Assembly: GCA_030524035.1 (NCBI GenBank)
Contig: JAUNHG010000004.1
Location: forward strand, 62,001-126,000
From: Kocuria sp.
Lineage (GTDB): Bacteria > Actinomycetota > Actinomycetes > Actinomycetales > Micrococcaceae
Direction of reading: 5' to 3'
Length of the DNA: 64,000 nucleotides
Of this stretch, positions 27,474-35,246 are shown in pieces. The notes beneath the pieces were generated by a model. That model was not told the origin of the DNA and searched no databases. It saw only the letters and a list, made by a program, of their open reading frames with translations. Each line of letters begins with the position of its first letter. Position 1 is the first letter of the stretch. The position numbers and the translations under genes were made by a program.

Positions 27474-27715
27474 TCGTTATGCGCTCCAATCGAAAAATAA
27501 TTCTTATTGCTCCACAATACCGCGATTGCGCGGTCCTTGTAGACCCCACAATTGTCACAGTGAATTCTAAATTCTGCCTATACGAACCACATGTCGCTCC
27601 GATACGATGAGATCGTAGTAGAAAAAATACTTTTACTTTGCTCGCACCATGGGGCATCTGATTTTCAGAACCAAACAGACGGCCAGAGTAGGCCAGACAC
27701 AAAACGGGAGCGTTT

Positions 27716-29374
27716 GTGAGTAACATCGGTTATCTCAGCATCCAAGAACTTGTTATTAATCTGCCAGACGGCAGACCCTTGATTAAGGATGCGACGTTCT
27801 CACTTGGCGGACGGGAGCGAGCTTGCCTCATCGGTGAGAATGGCACCGGCAAGACTACAATCCTGCGTGCGCTCCTGGGGGAAGTGCGGTTTTCATCCGG
27901 GAATATATCGGTGCACGGTTCGCCAGGGGTACTCCGTCAGGTTCCTGGTGGCGCAACAGTCGGTGAGATGCTGGCAGAAACAGCAGGAACCAATGTGACC
28001 CAGGCATATACTCGGCTGATCCGCGCTGAGCGCGCGGCTGCGGTTGCGCCCAGCGACCAGACTCATATGGCGCTAGCCGAATCTATAGCGGACTGGGATG
28101 AGCTCGGCGGCTTTGAACTTGAAGCCACCTGGGACAGGCTAGGGGAAAACGTTGCTGGCCGCACGTTCCGCAATCTCAAAGATCTACCGGTTGAACACCT
28201 TTCTGGTGGTGAGGTCAAGCGGTTGCTTCTCGAGTCGCTGCTCCGGGGCCCTCTAGATCCCCTACTGCTCGACGAGCCAGACAACTATCTCGATGTGGAA
28301 GGAAAGCAGTGGTTAGAAGACCAGCTGACGGCTTCAGAAAAGGCTGTGCTGGTCATCAGCCATGATCGATACTTACTCCATCGCGTCGCCACGAAGGTGG
28401 TGACCATTGAACGCCATCGTACGGGGAACCGGGTATGGGTACACCCCGGGTCTTTTGATGGCTGGGCCGAAGCGCGAACCGCCCGCGTGGCAGCGGTCGA
28501 GGAAGACCGACGCCGGTGGAACGAGCAACGAGCACGATTGGATTCTGAGGTCAAGCGCAAGAGACAGGAGGCGAAAAATAACGACAAGTTGGCCTCTAGG
28601 TTGAAGGCTGCCAAGAGCCGTCTAGCACGCTTCGAAAGAGACCCGCACCCTGAACGAATCATGGCTTTCAGGGGGGCAGACGTCACATTCGAAGGCAGCA
28701 GGACGGGCAAGCTGGTGCTACGGTGTGAGGGTATAGGGGTGCCCGGCACCGTCGACCCCTTCAATCTTGAACTTTTCGCAGGGGATCGGGTGGCCTTAGT
28801 TGGCAGCAATGGTGTGGGCAAAAGCGCCTTGATGCACCTACTCGCCACCGCGACGTCCGCTACCGGGGCTGATTCAGAGCGAAGGATCGACGTGGATCGA
28901 GACCCACAAACACTCGATATCGTAGGGAAAGTTCAAACGGGTACTGGGGTGCGCGCAGGCTATTTCTCTCAAACAAACCGCCGAAGCGATCTTGACGGTG
29001 AGACGCTGCTGGGGATTTTGCACCACGGACACAAGTACCGTACTGGGATTGGGCAGGAGGAAGCAGGTGAGTTTCTCGCTCGGTACGGGCTAGCAGCTCA
29101 GTCTCGATCAACTTACGAGGCGTTGTCTGGAGGTCAGCAAGCTCGTTTCCAGCTTCTTCTGCTTGAGCTAGAAGCCGTGAACCTCCTATTCCTGGATGAA
29201 CCTACAGACAATCTCGATGTGGACTCTGCCGAATCAGTCCAGAGAGCTTTGCAAGGATTTAGTGGCGCAGCCGTCGCAATCACACACGATCGATGGTTCG
29301 CACAGTCCTTCGACAAATTCCTCAACGTCACAAGATCGGGACAAGTCATCGGTTCAATGTCTGCTCCCTGGTAA
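27716..29374 (+). CDS. ABC-F family ATPase (ribosome protection type)
   Basis: A 552-aa soluble protein with two ABC domains and no membrane segment. Domain 1 has GENGTGKTT (near residue 39) and LSGGEVKR (near 161). A charged Arg/Lys-rich linker follows around 265-305. Domain 2 has GSNGVGKS (near 362), LSGGQQAR (near 469) and LDEPTDNLD (near 493). ABC-F proteins act on the ribosome E site; some protect against antibiotics. GTG 27716 has GGGAG upstream. The 240-bp leader could hold a short peptide (GTG 27560 to TGA 27610), a usual place for drug-sensing attenuation, but that frame has no ribosome binding site. It converges on the RiPP operon. Confidence 0.88.
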   Translation: MSNIGYLSIQELVINLPDGRPLIKDATFSLGGRERACLIGENGTGKTTILRALLGEVRFSSGNISVHGSPGVLRQVPGGATVGEMLAETAGTNVTQAYTRLIRAERAAAVAPSDQTHMALAESIADWDELGGFELEATWDRLGENVAGRTFRNLKDLPVEHLSGGEVKRLLLESLLRGPLDPLLLDEPDNYLDVEGKQWLEDQLTASEKAVLVISHDRYLLHRVATKVVTIERHRTGNRVWVHPGSFDGWAEARTARVAAVEEDRRRWNEQRARLDSEVKRKRQEAKNNDKLASRLKAAKSRLARFERDPHPERIMAFRGADVTFEGSRTGKLVLRCEGIGVPGTVDPFNLELFAGDRVALVGSNGVGKSALMHLLATATSATGADSERRIDVDRDPQTLDIVGKVQTGTGVRAGYFSQTNRRSDLDGETLLGILHHGHKYRTGIGQEEAGEFLARYGLAAQSRSTYEALSGGQQARFQLLLLELEAVNLLFLDEPTDNLDVDSAESVQRALQGFSGAAVAITHDRWFAQSFDKFLNVTRSGQVIGSMSAPW

Positions 29375-29637
29375 GACGAATGTCTCAGGCAAATGGCCTA
29401 CGGCAACCTCTTCAACAACTGGGATCAGCAATGAAGGACCGATCCGAACGCCCCTCGCCTAAATCGAGAGCATGACCGGCTAGCAAGGACCCCCGATGCA
29501 GTATACTCGCCAAAGCTTAAAACCAGCCTTGGTCTGGTCATACGCCATTTATAGCGGCCCCCCACGAATAGCGGGGAAGTGTACTTGAGGAAACGAGACC
29601 TGAGCGTGCGTAGGGTGGTACAGGCGGTGGATACTAG

Positions 29638-31260
29638 TCACCTTTCAGGGTCTCGTGCACCTGAGTATTGTTGCAGCAATGGTTCAGAATCGGAGTCGTG
29701 AATGATCATGACCACTAAGCGCGTCTTGCTCAACTCGTTAATGATTTCACGTACTCTAACCTGACGTTTCAGATCCAGACTGTTAAAAGGCTCATCGAGC
29801 AAGACGATAGGCCGATCATCCAGGAGCATCTGAATGAGATACACGAGCTGCTCCTGTCCACCAGACAATTCATGTCCTTCATGACCAATGTGTGTATCCA
29901 GACCACGAGGCAGAGAGGCCAAGACTTCGTCGGCAGCCAACCGCGTGAAAGCCTCAGTAATTTGATTATCACTCCAGTCCCTGCCCATAGTGATGTTCTC
30001 CCGGACCGTAGCAGAGAAGAGCTGACGCGTCTGCGGGACATGACAGACCACACGACGCAGATCACCAGGAGCCATCTGCGCCACATCCTCGCCGTTGACG
30101 AGGATGGATCCGGCCTCCGCGCGGCGCAGTCCCGCCAAAATGACAAAAAGACTGGATTTTCCGACACCATTGGCGCCACGAAGTAAGTGAAGTCCAGGGC
30201 CCCGGAGGTTGAGATCCATAAGAGGGAAAGGATCTCCACCAGGGTAGCGACATACAACACCCTGAGTCTGGATGGAAAGCAACTTCGCGGAGACGATCGA
30301 AGACCCACCATTAGGCTCCGGCTCCCCGGGTAAACAGGTATGCAGCTCCTCTAAGCGATCATTAGAGACCTTTGCCTGCTTAAGATCACCAAGGGATGCC
30401 GTGATTGTCAGCAATGGCGAAACAAGAAACGTAAGATAAAGAAAGAAAGTAACCAAACTTGAGAGTTCGAGGACACCGCGGCTCACAAGTGATCCCCCAT
30501 AAAGCAAGACCGTGACTAGTGACGCCTGGAAGGCAACACTCATGGCGGGTACAACAATCGACTCCCAGCCCACCAACGCTCGGCCAGCTCGAAGTGTATT
30601 AACCGCTTCCCTATCCAAGAGTCGCAGAGCCCATCCAGCAGCATTAGCGTTCTTCAGTACAGGGACATTCCCCAAAATCTCGTAGAGGTGAGAGGAGAAC
30701 GCGGACTCACCCTCGCGAGCTAAGCGAGCGTTCCTCTCGACCCGTTTCAAGGCAACTGCAGACACCATAGCTCCGAAGGCCAGAAGACCCACGACAATGA
30801 GGGCAAGGGGCCAGGAGTTAAGGAACATTCCAGCTAGACAAAGGGCCATTACTGTAATGGCCGAAAGCAGCTGCGGAAAAACAGTGAACCAAGGTGGGGG
30901 AATACTAGGGACATCCTCAACTACCCTGTTATTGACGTCACCCTTATCGAACGCAGAAAGAGAGTCCACATCCGCCCGCAAGACACGCTTCGCAAAATTA
31001 AGGCGAAGATTGTAGATAAAACTTTCTGATCCTTGTCCTAGAAGGACGCCACTGACTGTGGAAGCAACAGCATCGACTGCGAAGATTACTACAAGCAATA
31101 GTACGAGCGAATGGACCCGAGTCGTATCTGCCGAGAACGCCTCCGTAATAGAACCGACAAGCAGAGGTTGCACCCCGGTAGCGAGAGCACCGACGAGGCC
31201 CAGGGCCACCGCAAGCACGTATACCCCTCGCCCCCCCTGAAAACCGATACGGGCGATCAT
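29638..31260 (-). CDS. ABC exporter (membrane plus ATPase domain) of the linaridin-type cluster
   Basis: A 540-aa half-transporter. Residues 1-300 carry the six-helix exporter domain; residues 320-540 carry the ATPase with GANGVGKSS (near 363), LSGGQ (near 463), IVLLDEPFNSLD (near 485) and IIHD (near 518). The peptidase domain of bacteriocin PCAT exporters is absent, so leader removal must be done elsewhere. Its start overlaps the DUF5819-like stop by four bases (ATGA), placing it last in the precursor operon. Export of the mature peptide, and perhaps immunity, is the expected role. The first helix is short, so a truncated N-terminus is possible. Confidence 0.85.
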   Translation of the reverse strand: MIARIGFQGGRGVYVLAVALGLVGALATGVQPLLVGSITEAFSADTTRVHSLVLLLVVIFAVDAVASTVSGVLLGQGSESFIYNLRLNFAKRVLRADVDSLSAFDKGDVNNRVVEDVPSIPPPWFTVFPQLLSAITVMALCLAGMFLNSWPLALIVVGLLAFGAMVSAVALKRVERNARLAREGESAFSSHLYEILGNVPVLKNANAAGWALRLLDREAVNTLRAGRALVGWESIVVPAMSVAFQASLVTVLLYGGSLVSRGVLELSSLVTFFLYLTFLVSPLLTITASLGDLKQAKVSNDRLEELHTCLPGEPEPNGGSSIVSAKLLSIQTQGVVCRYPGGDPFPLMDLNLRGPGLHLLRGANGVGKSSLFVILAGLRRAEAGSILVNGEDVAQMAPGDLRRVVCHVPQTRQLFSATVRENITMGRDWSDNQITEAFTRLAADEVLASLPRGLDTHIGHEGHELSGGQEQLVYLIQMLLDDRPIVLLDEPFNSLDLKRQVRVREIINELSKTRLVVMIIHDSDSEPLLQQYSGARDPER

Positions 31261-31802
31261 ATTTGGGTACTCAGAGGGCCAATAGGTTCCGGAGGAAAGA
31301 TAACCTGATACCGCGGGGGAATTTTCGTCTCGTACCCGGCAGAATGCAGCAACATGGTCTGAAAATGCGTATGGGAGTCTGGGACAGATGCGAGCTGACC
31401 CACGGTAGCCGCACGAATCAACCGCATCCCTGCATCATGCGCCTCCCAAGCATCAGGATCTTGCTGCCCAGTACCGAGTGACATAAAGATGTCCAAAATG
31501 CCTTTAGCTTTCCTCGACGAAGGGGAGTAAAAGGAACTCAAAATATCTTTTCCTGGGGGATCCGAGACTCTACTCCAAGCCCCCCATTCGTGATCATCAG
31601 GACATCCCGTCCGATACATAAGAACAGTATCCTCCACACCAGGGTTAGGTGCGAAGAACTTCCAGTTAGGAACAGCCATTCCCCCGGCCCCTCTGAGCAA
31701 ATCCCTTGCCCGTGAGTACTTGTCATCAGGATGTTGAGAGAAGGCCGTTACGGTGAACCAGGTGCCAAAAACCGCACCGATCAGAATTCGCTTCAAATTC
31801 AT
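31257..31802 (-). CDS. DUF5819/SdpA-like protein of the RiPP cluster
   Basis: A 181-aa protein with one N-terminal hydrophobic segment (ILIGAVFGTWFTVTAF), so anchored or secreted. The hallmark is NWKFFAPNPG at residues 46-55 followed by DTVLMYRTG. The W-x-FF-APNP motif marks DUF5819 proteins, which in actinobacteria are encoded next to HTTM membrane proteins, and recalls SdpA of the Bacillus SdpABC peptide-toxin system. Here it is coupled to the alpha/beta hydrolase (four-base overlap) and to the exporter (four-base overlap). An HTTM gene is two genes upstream, so it probably helps modify or process the precursor. The biochemical role is unproven. Confidence 0.7.
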   Translation of the reverse strand: MNLKRILIGAVFGTWFTVTAFSQHPDDKYSRARDLLRGAGGMAVPNWKFFAPNPGVEDTVLMYRTGCPDDHEWGAWSRVSDPPGKDILSSFYSPSSRKAKGILDIFMSLGTGQQDPDAWEAHDAGMRLIRAATVGQLASVPDSHTHFQTMLLHSAGYETKIPPRYQVIFPPEPIGPLSTQI

Positions 31803-32833
31803 GCGCCTACCTTTGACGAGGTGATCAGACGGACGATGTGCTCGACCGGCGTACAGTTCATCACCATCAAGTGGTGGTTTGAGTCAGGAACATCATGAAT
31901 AGTGCACCCCGGCGCAATCGAGTCGAGGAGGCTGAGCTGATCCGTTTCCTTGAGCCCATCGCGCGTGTCGGAACTGATGAAAAGGTGAGCTTCAAGTCCT
32001 TCCGGTAGCCTCGGGAGAGACGCAGTTCCATCGAGGAACCACGGAGACAAATAACGCCATTCCCGTGCAAATGCACGCCAAGTACGCCCAATCTCCCGCT
32101 CGGCGGCAATCAAGGGAATCCAAGGCTGCGAAGGGGGTGTTTTTCGCCATTGTCGACGCCACCCCCTATACCCCTCGTATTCGTTAAGTAAGGCAGCAGC
32201 CCCCCAGCTCATCAAAGGAGCGGTCTGCTCGATATCCATGGTCGTGAACAGAACACCTCGTCGCTTGACGGGGGACTGCCGAGCCTCATGTGGGTGAGTT
32301 GGCTCTAGAAGAATGAGTCGATGCACAAGGCCAGGCTCCTCTTCCGCTAGCCTCTGGGCGATAAGACCACCAAGCGAATGACCAATCAAAGTTACAGCGC
32401 GCCGTTCTCCAACCCGCGCACGGAGCAGGTCGGCTAAATCGGCCACAGGTTCTCGTAGATTGAAAGGCTCCATCGCACCAACTCGGGACCGTCGATAGCC
32501 AGCTCGGTCAGGAACGATTACCCACGAATCAGGATGCGCTCGTAAAATCCGTTCCGCGAAGTACATCAGCGTCGTAGAGCTCACACCGAGCCCATGGAGT
32601 AATACAAATACATCTTCACTCTGAGGATCACCCATATGCCGATAACTAATGTCATTGTGAAGACGCGAGGTGAACACATCCTCGGTCACATTCCGAGAAT
32701 CCGAGACATTCGGGTATCGGGAAGCCAACCGCGCCATATATTGCTCACGGCACTTCATAGCTAAGAGAGCTGTCACAGAGAGAATAATCGCAGAACGCTC
32801 AAACTCGTTCCAATTGGTCACCGTTGGCTCCAT
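31799..32833 (-). CDS. Alpha/beta hydrolase of the RiPP cluster
   Basis: A 344-aa hydrolase. The oxyanion loop is LLHGLG, the nucleophile serine lies in LIGHSLGG (near residue 154), and a C-terminal DSNHH segment (near 316) supplies the histidine. A hydrophobic stretch near residues 14-26 suggests a membrane anchor. Hydrolases of this fold occur in linaridin clusters, where they are thought to assist leader removal or another maturation step. The start lies 16 bases inside the end of the HTTM gene and the stop overlaps the DUF5819-like start, so translation is coupled. Confidence 0.82.
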   Translation of the reverse strand: MEPTVTNWNEFERSAIILSVTALLAMKCREQYMARLASRYPNVSDSRNVTEDVFTSRLHNDISYRHMGDPQSEDVFVLLHGLGVSSTTLMYFAERILRAHPDSWVIVPDRAGYRRSRVGAMEPFNLREPVADLADLLRARVGERRAVTLIGHSLGGLIAQRLAEEEPGLVHRLILLEPTHPHEARQSPVKRRGVLFTTMDIEQTAPLMSWGAAALLNEYEGYRGWRRQWRKTPPSQPWIPLIAAEREIGRTWRAFAREWRYLSPWFLDGTASLPRLPEGLEAHLFISSDTRDGLKETDQLSLLDSIAPGCTIHDVPDSNHHLMVMNCTPVEHIVRLITSSKVGA

Positions 32834-33606
32834 TTCCTACAGGAAGCTTCGATAGCTGGGTAAGTGGCCATGAAAGCCAACGCAAACCTTCCAAGCCCCA
32901 TAACCTTTGCATTAGCTACATGGAAGCCGCCCATAGCAATCAACGCCGTTGTGCGGGTAATGGGGTGAAGGGAGAGTATCGGGAATGTCGATTCAATGAA
33001 GACTGTCGACCAGCTGAGTGCCTCGCTCATCCATGGGTGAGCCCGGAGAACTTTATAGAGGCCTTCATGCCCATAGGTTTCAGTCCTTACAACCCTCTCC
33101 ACAGCTCTCCCATTACGCCAGTCGGCTCCAAGCAGCTTTACAACCCCGCTGGTAAAATAACTCAGGGTGGTCTGAGCAGCTATGAAACTTACGGCAAGGT
33201 CGGCATTCCTTGCCTTGTCGGTTCTCCCGAGAGCTGCTGCGCCGTGAATTAAACACGTCATCTGATCGGCACCATCAGAACCGTTTATGGTAAATCTCCC
33301 CAAGCCGATTTAATTAAAGAATATAAATGCACTTGAGCCTTGGCGGACCGAATTGGGTAGTTTAGGGAAAAGAAGCGTAACACACGCCATGATTCGAGCC
33401 AGTAAAAGCCCCTGAACTACACCAGGGCGAGATACGGCAGTCTCAAAAGAAGAAGATTTAACAAATCCGAGAATGTACTTAGAATCCGGCCAATAGTTAA
33501 TCCCTCCATACTCACGCTCGCTATTTCTAATAGCCTCTGCCGTCGAGAGTATCTGAGTGAAAGCCGCAAGGGATTCAGCAATAGCCAAGGGACGAACTGC
33601 ATTCAA
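32818..33606 (-). pseudogene. HTTM-type membrane protein interrupted by one in-frame stop
   Basis: Two open segments in the same frame, 98 and 161 codons, are separated only by a TAA at 33312-33310 and two sense codons. Reading through gives about 262 residues: RPGVVQGLLLARIMACVTLLF, then after the stop GSDGADQM, YFTSGVVKLLGADWRNG and a VFIESTFPILS helix, all typical of HTTM (vitamin K carboxylase-like)/SdpB proteins. The TTG start at 33606 has AGGAGG eight bases upstream; no ribosome binding site precedes the second part. HTTM proteins are found in linaridin clusters, probably as part of the modification machinery. A nonsense mutation, a sequencing error or readthrough could each explain it. 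Confidence 0.75.
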
Positions 33607-33635
33607 GTTGACAACCTCCTGGGCAAGTCAGGCCA

Positions 33636-33672
33636 CTTGGTGGCCGAAACAGGTCCAGCTCCGGCCACCAAG
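33636..33672 (-). terminator. Hairpin behind the precursor gene (probable attenuator)
   Basis: An 11-bp perfect stem (33636-33646 with 33662-33672) with a 15-base loop begins 12 bases after the precursor stop. No clear U-run follows in the minus direction. Such stems usually let most transcripts end or be stabilised after a RiPP precursor, giving excess precursor over enzymes. Confidence 0.6.
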
Positions 33673-33683
33673 CAATTTAATAT

Positions 33684-33899
33684 TCAGCGACGCTGAGTTC
33701 TTCCGCAATTCCGGAAACAGCCTTTGACCGCTCTCTGGCCTGCCTTCACTACGTGCGGGGTAGCACGAGCCGTGAGCACAGCTGCAGCAGCCGGAGTGGC
33801 AGTCATCGGCACAAAAGAAAGTTCAACGAATTCACCATTCGCAGCCGGAATACGACCGGCTGCTTGATCTGAATTCACAACCTTAACAAGCAGATCCAT
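33684..33899 (-). CDS. Linaridin-type RiPP precursor peptide
   Basis: A 71-aa peptide. ATG 33899 is preferred over the longer open frame (to 34016) because AGAAGGAG lies nine bases before it. The N-terminal part is a polar leader (AAGRIPAANGEFVELSF). It ends in PMTATP, an exact PxxxTP, the motif conserved in linaridin leaders such as cypemycin (PAMATP), where cleavage precedes the ATP. The expected core would be ATPAAAAVLTARATPHVV followed by a basic tail ending KGCFRNCGRTQRR. Thr residues in the core could be dehydrated to Dhb. The two Cys are not at the C-terminus, and no CypD-like decarboxylase is present, so a cypemycin-type AviCys is unlikely. Confidence 0.78.
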   Translation of the reverse strand: MDLLVKVVNSDQAAGRIPAANGEFVELSFVPMTATPAAAAVLTARATPHVVKAGQRAVKGCFRNCGRTQRR

Positions 33900-33945
33900 G
33901 GTCAGAGACTCCTTCTCTAATTGCTTGAGATGCCAGTTTCCAGTG

Positions 33946-34009
33946 GCCTCGAGTTCGAAGCCCCTGGTGAACAGCACCAGTGTAGTGACTCGAGGCAACC
34001 TATCGTCAA
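33946..34009 (-). promoter_or_regulatory. Promoter/operator candidate of the RiPP operon
   Basis: On the minus strand TTGACG (34009-34004) and TACACT (33984-33979) are 19 bases apart, a weak sigma-A promoter. They overlap nested inverted repeats: gcctcgagt/actcgaggc (33946-33954 with 33988-33996) around ctggtg/caccag (33964-33969 with 33975-33980). The symmetry suggests a regulator site. No regulator gene was recognised nearby. Confidence 0.4.
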
Positions 34010-34164
34010 TGCTCACAGTTAATTTATTTAAAAAATCAACCCGAGCAGCTCCCCTGCACTAGCCCGAGGCTGCAATTTCAGTCTGAAACTCTCATGCTTC
34101 ACCGCTTTAAGACGCAGGGCAGTCAGTTTCATACCCAGAAGAAGTCATGCGATCAACAAGAAAC

Positions 34165-34374
34165 TTAAAAAAACGAAATAATCGAGTCACATAGTGACAC
34201 ACTCGGTCCACCACAACCGGTGGAAGTCAATGAGTAGCCTGCACCAGCCGGAAACACCTGATTCACTGCACCGCCCCCCTTGGCCGACGCGTATGCCAAG
34301 CACGCATTGGAGATTAGTCTCGCCCGAGCAGATGGACACAATGAACCCTCTAGGCTCTTCTTCGAATCTCTCAC
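34165..34374 (-). CDS. Uncertain small ORF rich in Gly/Ser/Cys
   Basis: A 69-codon frame from GTG 34374, without a clear ribosome binding site, lies upstream of the linaridin precursor on the same strand. The C-terminal part is Gly/Ser rich with GAGYSLTSTGCGGPSVSLC. It competes with an overlapping 141-codon frame (34187-34612, minus). Neither resembles a family I know, and at most one of them is real. The Cys/Ser/Thr-rich end is peptide-toxin-like, but that is suggestive only. Confidence 0.2.
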   Translation of the reverse strand: MRDSKKSLEGSLCPSARARLISNACLAYASAKGGGAVNQVFPAGAGYSLTSTGCGGPSVSLCDSIISFF

Positions 34375-34612
34375 TCGGACATTCGAGAGCTGCCCAAGGC
34401 GTTCGCCCTTCCGATATAAATCCCCCTACAGCCTGCTTATCCAGCCAATGTTGTAATTCCATGCTCTGACTGGATCCGCTCAGGGATAGTGGACCAACTC
34501 CCGCTTGCGGACGACAATCGCCGCTTCTCAAACCAGACCCGTGTTGGCACACAAGACGGGCATATATATCGTTAATCGCCATAAGCTGCCCATACGAGCT
34601 CTGGCCCTGCAT

Positions 34613-35180
34613 CCGCTCAGACTCAACAACGATGATCTGGTGTTCTAATGCGCGTCACATATGGTGGACATGCGCTAGACATCAATGACTAATATAAAGC
34701 AGCCAGAGCAGCAAACGAGAGGAGATTCAAGTTAGACATTGTTGGTTGACAGTCAGTGATCGCAACGCAGGAAATGTTCAAGTTTTTCACGTTGGTATTA
34801 TGCCAGATGATAGAAATACCATAAGTGTCGAGCTCACCTAGAACGAAATATAAAAATCAAGGAAGTCAAGAAAAACCACACCGCAAGGAAACGGTACCCA
34901 AAAATGCAAACCTGTTGAGGGCATGTAACACAAATCGCTGTTTTAAAATTTTCTCCTGGCTAGATAAAAACGGGTATATACGCAAGCCAGCGAAGTGGTT
35001 ACCGACAACTTATGAATTAGCTCTTTTAAAGATTCAGTTAGAGGTTTCGCAAACAAGCACATCGAACACGCACCCAAGGCATCGTTGAGCTACTGAACGC
35101 TGACTTCCCAAGCCCATCAGGGCAGACACCATAAGTGTGCCCACCCCCTGCGACCACACCTATCTGAAGGTTTGCTAGGT
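34613..35180. other. AT-richer spacer with no recognisable gene
   Basis: About 570 bases between the RiPP locus and the BCCT transporter have lower GC than the surroundings. One 87-codon plus-strand frame (34825-35088) is lysine-rich, starts at GTG without a ribosome binding site and resembles nothing I know. I see no other feature. Confidence 0.45.
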
Positions 35181-35181
35181 T

Positions 35182-35201
35182 CTAGTGCTTGTTAACACTA
35201 G
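35182..35201. promoter_or_regulatory. Inverted repeat upstream of the BCCT transporter
   Basis: ctagtg (35182-35187) and cactag (35196-35201) form a six-base inverted repeat about 45 bases before the transporter start. An operator for osmotic or substrate control is possible; no terminator U-run follows. Confidence 0.3.
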
Positions 35202-35246
35202 CTATGCGGTCCATCTCATGCAGTGGTCGCTTCCATAGGAGAACTT

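Noticed and set aside
27442..27726. 94-codon minus-strand ORF before the ABC-F gene
   Set aside because: No ribosome binding site and it overlaps the ABC-F start region; no known motif.
33900..34016. Longer form of the linaridin-type precursor (110 aa)
   Set aside because: The extension covers the promoter-like and palindromic region and has no ribosome binding site, while ATG 33899 has one.
34825..35088. 87-codon lysine-rich ORF
   Set aside because: GTG start without a ribosome binding site, AT-rich composition and no recognisable motif; likely non-coding.
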